Shown here one piece after another: positions 52,877 through 61,365 of a stretch of 64,000 bases of DNA; position 1 is the stretch's first letter, and each line of letters begins with the position of its first letter. The notes below the pieces were generated by a model. The model ran no database searches. It was not told the DNA's origin and worked only from the letters and a program-made list of their open reading frames with translations. Location of the stretch: assembly GCF_003268025.1 (NCBI RefSeq), contig NZ_QLUW01000002.1, positions 186,001 through 250,000 on the forward strand, read 5' to 3'. The DNA is from Paenibacillus montanisoli (GTDB lineage Bacteria > Bacillota > Bacilli > Paenibacillales > Paenibacillaceae). Both the position numbers and the translations under genes were made by a program.

Positions 52877-54041
52877 TCGCCGGCCTCCTGTAGACCGTCT
52901 TCCCTCCTACAACAGTGGCGCAGACATTCAAATCCCGGTCCAATAGAAGGAGATCCGCGTCTTTTCCCGGCTGCAGCGATCCTTTACGGCCATCCACGCC
53001 AATCTGGCGCGAAGGAACCTGCGTGAAAGAAGGCAATACTTTCTCTAGCGGATATCCGGTAAATCGTATCGCATTTCGCAAAGCCTGGATCATCGTAAGA
53101 GAGCTTCCTGCCAGACTAGAGCCGTCTTTCAAGTAAATATGACCATCTTTCATGGTTACGTCATCGTAATCGCCATCCGGAAGTCCCGCGCACTCTACCG
53201 CATCCGTGATCATACAGACGTTCATAGGACCTTTCAGCTCGAACAGCAGCTTCACAACGGCCGGATGGACATGGATGCCGTCGCAAATTAATTCAGTCGT
53301 CAGCTCGGGCAGAAGCAGTCCCGCACCGGCAAGGCCGGGCTCCCGGTGATGCAGCGGGCTCATGCCGTTGAAATGATGCGTTGTGTGACGAAGTCCACAG
53401 CGGACTGCTTCTCTTACCTCTTCATATGTGGCATCCGAATGCCCTGCCGATACCGTCACGCCCCAATCTACGAGTTGACGGACGGCTTCCATCCCCCCGT
53501 TCACTTCGGGAGCGAGCGTGATCAACTTGATTTGGCGATCTGACGCCTCGAAGAGCTCTTTCAATTCCTTCGTCGTTGATAACCGTATATCCGATTTGCT
53601 TTGGGCGCCGCGACGCTTCTCGTTGATATACGGCCCTTCCAGATGAATGCCGAGCAGTTCTGCGCCCGACACCCCTCTCTGAATCGTAATCGCCGCCTGT
53701 TGCAGGGCACGCTTGATCTGATCGAGCGGAGCGGTCGTCGTTGTCGCCAGAAAGGAAGTTGTTCCGTGTGCGGCATGAAACCGGCTTATGCCGTCCAGCT
53801 GTTCATATTCGCCAGCCATAACCCCATAGCCATTGCCGCCATGAATATGCACATCGATCAGGCCCGGAATGAGCAGCAACCCGCACGCGTCAAACGTCTG
53901 CAGATCAGGTTCCACGGTTAGCTCAGGGCCTCCGATCGCGGTGATTTTCCCGTCTTCGTCAACAATAAGCGTGCCTTGATTCACAATGCCTTCAGGCGTG
54001 TAAATCGTCGCGTTCCTCCAACAAGCCGAATGCAAGGACAT
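52869..54041 (-). CDS. nagA: N-acetylglucosamine-6-phosphate deacetylase
   Basis: A 390-residue amidohydrolase with NagA motifs: DVHIHGGNGYG, metal Glu in LEGPYIN, His in SAGHSDATYEEV and THHFNGMSPLHH, and catalytic Asp in MITDAVECAG. It removes acetate from GlcNAc-6-phosphate to give glucosamine-6-phosphate. No nagB deaminase gene is in the window. ATG 54041 has GGAG eight bases upstream. It is the second gene of an operon led by the response regulator and is followed by a ROK kinase, giving kinase-then-deacetylase processing of an acetylated amino sugar. Confidence 0.93.
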   Translation of the reverse strand: MSLHSACWRNATIYTPEGIVNQGTLIVDEDGKITAIGGPELTVEPDLQTFDACGLLLIPGLIDVHIHGGNGYGVMAGEYEQLDGISRFHAAHGTTSFLATTTTAPLDQIKRALQQAAITIQRGVSGAELLGIHLEGPYINEKRRGAQSKSDIRLSTTKELKELFEASDRQIKLITLAPEVNGGMEAVRQLVDWGVTVSAGHSDATYEEVREAVRCGLRHTTHHFNGMSPLHHREPGLAGAGLLLPELTTELICDGIHVHPAVVKLLFELKGPMNVCMITDAVECAGLPDGDYDDVTMKDGHIYLKDGSSLAGSSLTMIQALRNAIRFTGYPLEKVLPSFTQVPSRQIGVDGRKGSLQPGKDADLLLLDRDLNVCATVVGGKTVYRRPAND

Positions 54042-54070
54042 GGTCTCATCTCCTTTAGCGGATCAATCGC

Positions 54071-55750
54071 TTAATACTCGGCGAACCGTTTCGAGTGCGC
54101 ATCTCTGTACTCTTGAGGCGAAATATTCATGAGCTTCTTAAAGCAGCGGGTAAATGCGATATTGGACAGGTAACCAAGCTCAAAGGCAATTTCATGGACC
54201 TTTAACCGATTATTCTTCAACATCTCTTTGGCTTTTTGAATTCGGATTTCCGTAATGTAGGCGGATAGCCCGACCCCCGTCATTTGCTTATACAACCGCG
54301 AAAGATAGGAAGGGTTGAGATGAACCAAATCCCCCAGCTTGTTTAGCGACAAATCCGCGCCGAGATTGTTATGGATATACTGCTGAATTTCGGCGACTAG
54401 CGTATTTGTTTTTTCTTCCTGCTCGTTATGCTTATTATCGAATATCAGATTGGCCAATGCGTTGAAATAATCCTTCACTTCCGTCCAATCGTCGCCGTCC
54501 TTCAAACGCAACAGCTTATTCAAATCCAGGCTGCGGCTTATTTCCTGGCTTAGATTCCAGCGGTTCAAATAAGTAAGGAAAATGGAGGACAGGAAATGGT
54601 AGATTTCGAAATTCAGCAAATGGCTCGATTCAATAGAAAGGTCGTTCGTCAATTCATCGTACAGCTCGAAAAATTCGTTCTTCTGACCATTATTCAGATA
54701 ATCCGGAAGCATGTTGAACTTCCCGATCCGGAAATTCTTTTTGAAGGTGATGGATTCATCCCGGTCTGATTCGTTGCCAATCCCGTTCGTTTGCAATTCA
54801 GTGTCCGTCATCAAGATTTCCTTGCCAAGTCCAAGCCCCCGGCTCAGCAGGAAATTCAGCAATTGATATTGATCCGGAGCTCTGCTCCATTCAACGGGAG
54901 CGCTGCTGAGCAGAAACGAAACTTGCAGCTTCATCATCTCTCTGCATGTATCTTGAATGGATTCCAGCGTGCCGTACACAAATCGGAATTCCCTCTCCCA
55001 GCACGGCTCTTCCTTGGAACGTGCCGTCTGCTTCGGCTGAATGAACCACAAGATCCTGGTACGCTCGTATACGATGGATAGCAGCTCGACGGAATGGGAG
55101 AGAAATTCATGTACGATATTTTGAACGGCATAAAGCAGCAGCATGCGGTCCATACCGCCTACCTCGTTCTTCCATCCGTCAATTCGGCCCGACAGAAGCA
55201 TGACGGAAGATGCCGGACAGAAGGGCAATTTGAGCTCCGCAAACTGACTGGCTCTATGTTCCGCCGACCATCTCTTCCCTTCGACTAGCTCCGACAAAAA
55301 CTCCTTTTGCAGCAGCGGCCGGGTTAATTCGATTTGCTGAAGCGCCTGGTTGATAAAACTCTCATTTTCCAGCTCCTCTCGAAGGGAATTCATCGCCTTC
55401 ACCACAGCTTTCATGATCGCTTCATCGCCTTCGGTTTTCAATATATAATCGAATCCCCCGCAAGTGATGGTTTCTTTGGCGTAATTGAATTCATTGTAGC
55501 TGGTCAAAAAAATCACTTTGCAGCGCGGCCATTTCTCCCGAATATCTTTAAGCAGTTCGATTCCTGTCTTCATAGGCATCTGGATATCCGACAATACGAT
55601 GTCGATCTTCATTCTGTTCAGCACATCAAGCGCCTCAAAAGCGGAGTAAGCCTTATAAACTTCCAGCTCCAGGTGATCGGCACCTTGAAAGAGATCCACC
55701 AAACCGTCAGCAATAATAGGCATATCGTCCACAATCAATAGTCTGCGCAT
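54071..55750 (-). CDS. AraC-type response regulator (YesN-like), orphan
   Basis: A 559-residue response regulator. The receiver domain (about 1-125) has the acidic pair in LLIVDDMPII, the phospho-acceptor Asp in IVLSDIQMP, conserved Thr/Ser in IFLTSYNEF and Lys in YILKTEGD. A large middle region precedes the C-terminal double AraC helix-turn-helix (LSLNKLGDLVHLNPSYLSRLYK; VHEIAFELGYLSNIAFTRCFKK, about 460-555). YesN-type regulators normally sit beside a YesM-type membrane kinase; none is here. It leads the operon with nagA, ROK and phosphoesterase genes. An extended -10 (TGCTATAAT) and an inverted repeat TGTAA-GGGT-TTACA (55832-55845) lie upstream. The shared 38-bp elements upstream of two other operons are possible targets. 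Confidence 0.92.
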   Translation of the reverse strand: MRRLLIVDDMPIIADGLVDLFQGADHLELEVYKAYSAFEALDVLNRMKIDIVLSDIQMPMKTGIELLKDIREKWPRCKVIFLTSYNEFNYAKETITCGGFDYILKTEGDEAIMKAVVKAMNSLREELENESFINQALQQIELTRPLLQKEFLSELVEGKRWSAEHRASQFAELKLPFCPASSVMLLSGRIDGWKNEVGGMDRMLLLYAVQNIVHEFLSHSVELLSIVYERTRILWFIQPKQTARSKEEPCWEREFRFVYGTLESIQDTCREMMKLQVSFLLSSAPVEWSRAPDQYQLLNFLLSRGLGLGKEILMTDTELQTNGIGNESDRDESITFKKNFRIGKFNMLPDYLNNGQKNEFFELYDELTNDLSIESSHLLNFEIYHFLSSIFLTYLNRWNLSQEISRSLDLNKLLRLKDGDDWTEVKDYFNALANLIFDNKHNEQEEKTNTLVAEIQQYIHNNLGADLSLNKLGDLVHLNPSYLSRLYKQMTGVGLSAYITEIRIQKAKEMLKNNRLKVHEIAFELGYLSNIAFTRCFKKLMNISPQEYRDAHSKRFAEY

Positions 55751-55804
55751 GAGCTAATGTCCTTTCGCCATCATAGTCGACCGCCGGATTCGTGTAGTAA
55801 GACT

Positions 55805-55845
55805 ATTATAGCAGTCAAGATTCGTTTTGGATGTAAGGGTTTACA
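55805..55845 (-). promoter_or_regulatory. Promoter region of the response regulator/nagA operon
   Basis: Minus-strand extended -10 TGCTATAAT (55805-55813) with no good -35, and an inverted repeat TGTAA-N4-TTACA (55832-55845) overlapping the -35 position. The repeat resembles a degenerate cre site with GG in place of the central CG. Control by CcpA or by the regulator itself is possible. Confidence 0.45.
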
Positions 55846-55926
55846 ACTTTTAAGGAAACTACCGCATCCCGCAATTTCGCTCCAAGCTCATCTAGCTTCA
55901 TCATAAAGCATCGAAAATTGAGCCCG

Positions 55927-55964
55927 ATATATACAAGTTGTTACTTTTCCATACACATCTTTAC
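55927..55964 (+). promoter_or_regulatory. Shared 38-bp upstream element, copy A (esterase gene)
   Basis: This 38-base stretch starts ATATATAC, contains TTACTTTT and ends ACACATCTTTAC. It aligns without gaps to 59503-59540 at 33 of 38 positions and lies 78 bases before the esterase start, almost the same distance as in copy B. It is a candidate activator site, probably for the AraC-type response regulator encoded next door. Confidence 0.7.
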
Positions 55965-56042
55965 ATCGTGTCAAGTGCAGGTAGGAATTCAAATATCGTA
56001 CAAAGAATGAAGAAACCATTCCTACGAAAAGAAGGTGCCGGA

Positions 56043-58019
56043 ATGAGCTTCAATGATCATATCAATGGCTTGTTCGATGTAAAGATGCAGCTTCCCGAGT
56101 ATTTAAGGAAAGTGGCGCAGCACTATTTCGAAGCGGAAAACGCCGTTAAACAAGACATTCGGACCAAGGAACAATTCGAACAAAGAAGGGAGAACTTACG
56201 AGCCTACTTCTTATCCGCCATCGGCGGGCTTCCGAAGGAGAAGACACCGCTTCATGCGATCTGCACGGGAGAAACGGAACGGGAATCCTACAGCATTCGG
56301 AATATTATTTTCCAAAGCCAGCCCGGCGTGTATGTTACCGGTAATTTGTATATGCCCAAAGTACGATCGGGAAAAGTTCCCGTCGTCATTTTCACATGCG
56401 GACATGTCGAAACGGCCAAAGCCTATCCTTACTATCAGAAAGTGTGCATCGACCTGGTCCAGAACGGATTCGCCGTATTTTCGGTCGATCCGATCTCCCA
56501 AGGGGAGCGAATGCAGTACTACGATAAAGAGATCGGCAGAAACCTTGTCAGATGGCACACCGAGCATACTTATCACGGGCTTCAATGCGAGCTGGCAGGC
56601 AGCAATGTGATCCGCTATTTTGTTTGGGATCTGATCCGGACGATCGATTATTTGTGTACGCTCCCCGAAATCGACGAAACCAAAATCGGCATGACGGGCA
56701 ATTCCGGCGGAGGCATCCAGACCACTTATATGATGATGGTAGATGACAGGCTGCAAGCTGCGGTTCCATGCACCTATATCACCTCCCGGGAGATTTATAT
56801 GAAGGCCGGGCATTCGCAGGATGGCGAACAAATTCTCTATGGTGCTATCAGCGAGGGTTTGAATTTCGACGATTATCTAACCTTTTTCGCACCGAAGCCG
56901 GTGATGATCGGAGCTGTGGAATCGGACTTCTTCCTGCTCGAAGGCACATCGGAAGCTTATGAACGGGCTAGAAAGATTTACGGACTCTACGGTTGCGAAG
57001 AGAATGTCTCCCTCGGACTAGTGAAAGGGACGCATGAATACAATGACGATTTACGTGAAACGGCGGTCAACTGGTTTATCAAATACCTGAAAGGCGAACC
57101 GAGAACCTATGTGACGGATCGGTCCATGATGGTGGAAGATAAACAAACGCTGCAGTGCACGGCTAGCGGCCAAGTGTTGGCGGAGTTCGATGATGCGCGA
57201 ACCATCCATGATTTAACTGTTCAATTTATGCAGGAGCATCGAGCACAAAGAAGCGTCGGTAATCCGGCTTTGTTCAAAGAACGGGTGAAGTCTTGGCTGA
57301 ATATGCCGCAGTATAAAGGGCCCATCTACCCCAAAATCTTTAGAAAAGACCATATCGACAATCCAAACCATCTGAAAAGCGATATCCATTATGAGTATTT
57401 ATTCTTTTTTTCGGAGCCCGATATTTTCGTCACCGGTATTTATGTCAGCGCTGCCGGGAAACAGAGCGATTTGTGCACGATATTTATGCATGACGAAGGC
57501 GTAAACCATATTTTCAAAGAAAATGATTTAATCAATCAGCTTCTTCGCGATGGCGATGTGTTCGCCTTTGACCCGCGGGGAATGGGCACGGTACAATGCA
57601 GACCGGTAAACCCTCGTCCCTTCTATGAAATGTTCGGGACGGAATATAAACTGAACTGCGACGCCATCATGATGAGAATGACGCTTGCGGGGCTGCGCGT
57701 TTACGATATTCTACGGGCTTGCGATTATATCAAGCAGCACCATCCAGGCAAGCGGATTCGGCTTGCGGGAAAAGGCATCAGCGCGTTATATGCTTTGCTT
57801 GCGGCTGTAGCGGAGGATGCGGCGGACAGTTTATACTTGGAAAATATGCCTGCATCCTTCGAGGAAATCGTATCTGAGCGATATTTCAAATACGATGCCC
57901 GTTTTCATTTGCCCGATGTTTTGAATTATTTTGACATTCCGGATCTGCTCGAACACGTCAGCCATAAACAAATCACACGGTTCCATTCACCCGACGTCGG
58001 CAATATCATTTGGTGGTAA
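56043..58019 (+). CDS. Large two-domain alpha/beta-hydrolase (acetyl-xylan-esterase-like)
   Basis: A 658-residue cytoplasmic enzyme (no signal peptide). The first domain (about 1-375) is an alpha/beta-hydrolase of the acetyl-xylan esterase/cephalosporin deacetylase type: nucleophile Ser in GMTGNSGGGIQTT, acid in AVESDFFLLEG and His in KGTHEYND, with a HGxx-like FTCGHVETAK region. The second domain (about 390-658) looks like a further, partial alpha/beta-hydrolase fold without an obvious GxSxG (GDVFAFDPRGMGTVQC; AGKGISALYALLAAV). It probably removes acyl groups from an imported sugar. Start ATG 56043 follows GAAGGTG; longer in-frame starts have no ribosome site. Divergent from the response regulator operon. 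Confidence 0.85.
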   Translation: MSFNDHINGLFDVKMQLPEYLRKVAQHYFEAENAVKQDIRTKEQFEQRRENLRAYFLSAIGGLPKEKTPLHAICTGETERESYSIRNIIFQSQPGVYVTGNLYMPKVRSGKVPVVIFTCGHVETAKAYPYYQKVCIDLVQNGFAVFSVDPISQGERMQYYDKEIGRNLVRWHTEHTYHGLQCELAGSNVIRYFVWDLIRTIDYLCTLPEIDETKIGMTGNSGGGIQTTYMMMVDDRLQAAVPCTYITSREIYMKAGHSQDGEQILYGAISEGLNFDDYLTFFAPKPVMIGAVESDFFLLEGTSEAYERARKIYGLYGCEENVSLGLVKGTHEYNDDLRETAVNWFIKYLKGEPRTYVTDRSMMVEDKQTLQCTASGQVLAEFDDARTIHDLTVQFMQEHRAQRSVGNPALFKERVKSWLNMPQYKGPIYPKIFRKDHIDNPNHLKSDIHYEYLFFFSEPDIFVTGIYVSAAGKQSDLCTIFMHDEGVNHIFKENDLINQLLRDGDVFAFDPRGMGTVQCRPVNPRPFYEMFGTEYKLNCDAIMMRMTLAGLRVYDILRACDYIKQHHPGKRIRLAGKGISALYALLAAVAEDAADSLYLENMPASFEEIVSERYFKYDARFHLPDVLNYFDIPDLLEHVSHKQITRFHSPDVGNIIWW

Positions 58020-58026
58020 AAGAAGA

Positions 58027-58055
58027 GAAAACGTGCTGGCGATCAGCACGTTTTC
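58027..58055. terminator. Bidirectional terminator between convergent esterase and DUF4832 genes
   Basis: Stem GAAAACGTGCTG / CAGCACGTTTTC (58027-58038 and 58044-58055), loop of five bases. Confidence 0.9.
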
Positions 58056-58073
58056 TGCTTTTAGTTGAAGCTC

Positions 58074-59432
58074 TTATTTGACTTCAATGTTCCCCATGGC
58101 ATACCAGCCGTCAGACTGTCTGCCTTGAATAGCGAGCTGGATCGCCGGCTGCCAGGAGTGAGGATCGAGCAGGCCAAGTTCTAGTAGATAATGCCCGGGA
58201 GCGATTGCCGCAGGGATGTTGATGGTGCTGTCGAATAGGCTGTCCCCCGGCAGCCACTGCCGGATATCAGCGCCGGTGACGATAATCTCGCTGCAATGAT
58301 CGTTCCGTAAGCGCAGCGCTAACGGGAATTCTCTATAGCAAGGAGCGGCTCCGAGATTCTCCCACCAGGAAGAGATCGCCATTTTACCGCCTGGATGAAC
58401 GACGGCCGGATAAGCAAACTTTCGCAAAGCGAATCTGTAGCCCATTTTTTTCAGCCAACGATTGACTTGGGGCTGCCATTCCTTCGGTATAGGGCTCGAT
58501 TTCGCATTAAAAGTTGAAATATGCCATTTGAGCGATTGATCTATAATGTAGTCGATATCCCAGCCCTTATCCTTCCAATGCTGCACCACCCAGCATACCT
58601 CGAACGAAATCGGGGCTTTTTTCCACGCATCCTGCATGCCGGACAAAATGATCTGCTGGGGATAATAATCATTCATATGGGACCAATCCCCTTGATTCTC
58701 CCAGCATCCGCCCATATCGCCGAGACAATCCACCCGAAATCCGACATCGCCCCTGGATAGACCGTACCGGTTCGTCTGCTCGTCCGTCAACAGCATCATG
58801 AGCGGGGTCTTCTTAATCGAATCGATATAGCAATCGACCAGCGCCTCTCTTGTTGGTTGGGTAAGCAATGCGGAGCCTGCCCCTTCCCCCCATGGGCCCA
58901 CAATGGACATATCCACGCTATCCAAATCAGGATGACCGTCATAGCGCCGGCCAAATGCTTGAATAAGTCCTCCGAAATGGCGGACATAGCGCGGATCCTC
59001 CGGATCTACCTTCCACCAGTCGTGTTTCTTCTGGGCTTTCGTCATTTTCCCTACCTTATTCCGGTACCAATCCGGCACATCCGAACCCTTCGCTTGACCG
59101 TACGGCGCTACGCGAAACATCAGCGTTTGTTTTCGTTCGCGAGCCGTCGCCAGCGCTTTATCGATTAAGGCCCACTGATATTGACCCTCTTCCGGCTCAA
59201 GAAACCGCCAATAGACTCGGAAGTAGGCAATGGAAGTATCCGGATGATCTTCATTTTGCACACTGCCGGTGAAGGGTTGATACTCAATCGGGAAGCCTTC
59301 GGTCCAGCCTTTGCCTTCATTCAATCGGTCGCCGTTAAAACGTTGAAAGGTCGTGAATCCGATGCCGGGATTGATGAGCAAATCATCGATAAACGTCGTT
59401 CTGACCACGATACTCGGAGCTTCTTGTCCCAT
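58074..59432 (-). CDS. DUF4832-type glycoside-hydrolase-like protein
   Basis: A 452-residue protein with a TIM-barrel-like N-terminal region and a C-terminal DUF4832 beta-sandwich. Visible barrel motifs: NPGIGFTTFQRF, YFRVYWRFLEPEEGQYQW (strand with Glu, as in clan A glycosidases) and DMSIVGPWGEGAGS (possible catalytic Glu). The C-terminal part (MAISSWWENLGAAPCYREFPLALRL, in parts) is typical of DUF4832. No signal peptide, so it would act inside the cell on imported oligosaccharides. The frame opens at 59450; ATG 59432 follows AAAGGGG by seven bases and is preferred. It is divergent from the PhyH/TauE operon. Confidence 0.82.
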   Translation of the reverse strand: MGQEAPSIVVRTTFIDDLLINPGIGFTTFQRFNGDRLNEGKGWTEGFPIEYQPFTGSVQNEDHPDTSIAYFRVYWRFLEPEEGQYQWALIDKALATARERKQTLMFRVAPYGQAKGSDVPDWYRNKVGKMTKAQKKHDWWKVDPEDPRYVRHFGGLIQAFGRRYDGHPDLDSVDMSIVGPWGEGAGSALLTQPTREALVDCYIDSIKKTPLMMLLTDEQTNRYGLSRGDVGFRVDCLGDMGGCWENQGDWSHMNDYYPQQIILSGMQDAWKKAPISFEVCWVVQHWKDKGWDIDYIIDQSLKWHISTFNAKSSPIPKEWQPQVNRWLKKMGYRFALRKFAYPAVVHPGGKMAISSWWENLGAAPCYREFPLALRLRNDHCSEIIVTGADIRQWLPGDSLFDSTINIPAAIAPGHYLLELGLLDPHSWQPAIQLAIQGRQSDGWYAMGNIEVK

Positions 59433-59502
59433 GATTGAACCCCTTTCCATTCGTACGTGATTCCCTATCGCTTTGATTATAGCGCTGCCGGATTTCGTGC
59501 TT

Positions 59503-59540
59503 ATATATACTTGTTCTTACTTTTGCAAACACATCTTTAC
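59503..59540 (+). promoter_or_regulatory. Shared 38-bp upstream element, copy B (PhyH/TauE operon)
   Basis: Gap-free match to 55927-55964 (33/38), with ATATATAC, TTACTTTT and ACACATCTTTAC in the same register, ending 75 bases before the PhyH start. It also lies upstream of the divergent DUF4832 gene, so it could serve both. Confidence 0.7.
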
Positions 59541-59615
59541 TTTAATGTTCGCCTCTCTCGTACGTGTGGTAACATGATACCAGGGATGTACTTTATGAAA
59601 GGGAGATGTAATGCC

Positions 59616-60515
59616 GTGACGAAATACCCGATGGGAAAACGAGAATTGGAAATGGGCAGCATGTACCTGACGGAATTAAGAAGCTCCAATGACATCTGGG
59701 AGGATACGGCGGCTTTGAGAGAGCGGCTGCGGGAAGACGGGTACTTGTTGATCCGGGGGTTTCATGACCGTGCTAAAGTGCAAAAAGCTAGAATGGCCTT
59801 CTTGCGCAATATGCACGAACGAGGACTGCTTGACGACGCTGCGCCGGTCGAAGAAGGACTCTTGAAGGACGGTACCAAGTGGGGCGGATTATCGGGCGGA
59901 ACCGCGGAAGAGCTGGAAAACGAGTTTCAACCGTTTCTAGACGTCGTTAACGGCCCTGCCGTCATGGGCTTCTTTGATCGTTTGTTAGGCGAGCCCTCAT
60001 TAACCTTTGATTATAAATGGCTGCGTTCTGTCGGATACGGAGGAAATACCGGAGCGCATTACGATATTGTCTATATGGGCAGAGGCAGCCAGAATGTCTA
60101 TACGATGTGGACCCCTTTCGGAGATATCCCGCCGGATCAAGGCACGCTGGCTATGCTGCTCGGATCGCAGCATTACGAGAAGATCCGAAAAACCTATGGG
60201 AAAGTGGATGTAGACCGGGACAATGCTCCAGGGTGGTTCACGGAAGATCCGATTGAAATCGTGGATAAGTATGGCGGACAATGGGCGACGACAGCATTCG
60301 AAGCTGGGGATGCGATCATCTTCGGGATGTTCATGATGCACGGTTCGCTCAATAATACGACAAACCACGTGAGAATCAGCTCCGATACGCGATATCAGCC
60401 AGCCTCGGAGCCAACGGACGAACGATGGGTCGGCAGAAAGCCGAAGAAGCATCTTGCCCAGCAATCGGCTCCGCCGAAGCCAATCGAGCAGCTGCGCAAG
60501 GAGTGGGGCGTCTAG
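59616..60515 (+). CDS. PhyH-family Fe(II)/2-oxoglutarate dioxygenase of the TauE/SafE operon
   Basis: A 299-residue oxygenase: iron ligands H-x-D in TGAHYDIVYMG and distal His in FMMHGSLNN, Arg in HVRISSDTRYQP for 2-oxoglutarate, and GTLAMLLGSQHY as the conserved strand. Start is GTG 59616 with GGGAG ten bases upstream; an ATG further up is followed at once by a stop in the other frame. The next gene encodes a sulfite/organosulfur exporter of the TauE/SafE family, and oxygenases of this general class release sulfite from sulfonates, so desulfonation is an attractive but unproven role. Confidence 0.87.
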   Translation: MTKYPMGKRELEMGSMYLTELRSSNDIWEDTAALRERLREDGYLLIRGFHDRAKVQKARMAFLRNMHERGLLDDAAPVEEGLLKDGTKWGGLSGGTAEELENEFQPFLDVVNGPAVMGFFDRLLGEPSLTFDYKWLRSVGYGGNTGAHYDIVYMGRGSQNVYTMWTPFGDIPPDQGTLAMLLGSQHYEKIRKTYGKVDVDRDNAPGWFTEDPIEIVDKYGGQWATTAFEAGDAIIFGMFMMHGSLNNTTNHVRISSDTRYQPASEPTDERWVGRKPKKHLAQQSAPPKPIEQLRKEWGV

Positions 60516-60562
60516 CTGAAAATGGAATGGAGATCCTTCCTGTTGGCGAGGAGAAGCCGCCT

Positions 60563-61321
60563 ATGATGGTTCAACTTATCGCAGTTATGTTCGCGGTTGG
60601 CATGATTTTGGGCTTGGTTGGCGCAGGCGGATCGGGATTTATCATTTCGATCTTGACGGTCGGGTTCGGTTTCTCCATCCATACTTCATTCGGCACCGCG
60701 GTCATATCCATGATCTTCTCTTCGCTAGCGGGTACATTCAGTCATTATCGCGAAGGCAACATCGTCTTCAAATCAGGAATCGTTGCCGGCGGTATCGGAG
60801 CGGCTGGCGCATGGGCGGGCTCCATGTTATCCCACGGCATTCCAAGCTATGAATTGAAATGGATGACGGCCGGGATGCTGTTCCTGTCAGGGGCGGCGCT
60901 TTGGCTCCGCATGATCATGGTTTCCCGCGGAAAGCTTGCGGATGCGGAAATGCTCACCGCTAGCCGAAAGAGAGAATGGATCGGCTCCTGCGGAGTCGGG
61001 GTCATCTCCGGCGGCCTATCCGGATTGTTTGGCATCGGCGCTACACCGTTCATACAGCTCGGGCTGATGTCCGTGCTAGGAATGCCGGTGCGGCTTGCAG
61101 CGGGTACGACCATGCTTGTGATCATTCCCATCGCCATAGGCGGAGGAATGGGCTATTATCAATTGGGCGATGTGGAAGGCTGGCTCCTGCTGCAAGTAAC
61201 GGCAAGCTTAATGCTGGGATCGTATCTCGGAGCGAAGTTTACGAAACGCATTCCTATCCCCTATCTGAAAACCGCAATCGTCATGCTTCCGATGACCGGC
61301 GGGTCAATTCTACTCTTTTAG
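60563..61321 (+). CDS. TauE/SafE-family membrane exporter
   Basis: A 252-residue protein with about eight helices and the internal duplication of TauE/SafE: GMILGLVGAGGSGFIISIL in the first half and SGGLSGLFGIGATPFIQLGL in the second, each with the Gly-rich loop. Family members move sulfite, sulfoacetate or related anions out of the cell. Start: ATG 60563 has GAGGAG eight bases upstream. It follows the PhyH gene by 47 bases and precedes an SGNH hydrolase gene by 44, consistent with one transcript. Confidence 0.87.
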   Translation: MMVQLIAVMFAVGMILGLVGAGGSGFIISILTVGFGFSIHTSFGTAVISMIFSSLAGTFSHYREGNIVFKSGIVAGGIGAAGAWAGSMLSHGIPSYELKWMTAGMLFLSGAALWLRMIMVSRGKLADAEMLTASRKREWIGSCGVGVISGGLSGLFGIGATPFIQLGLMSVLGMPVRLAAGTTMLVIIPIAIGGGMGYYQLGDVEGWLLLQVTASLMLGSYLGAKFTKRIPIPYLKTAIVMLPMTGGSILLF

Positions 61322-61365
61322 CTTGCACAGCCATTCTAATGATTCCATAGGATAGGAGCGTGCGT

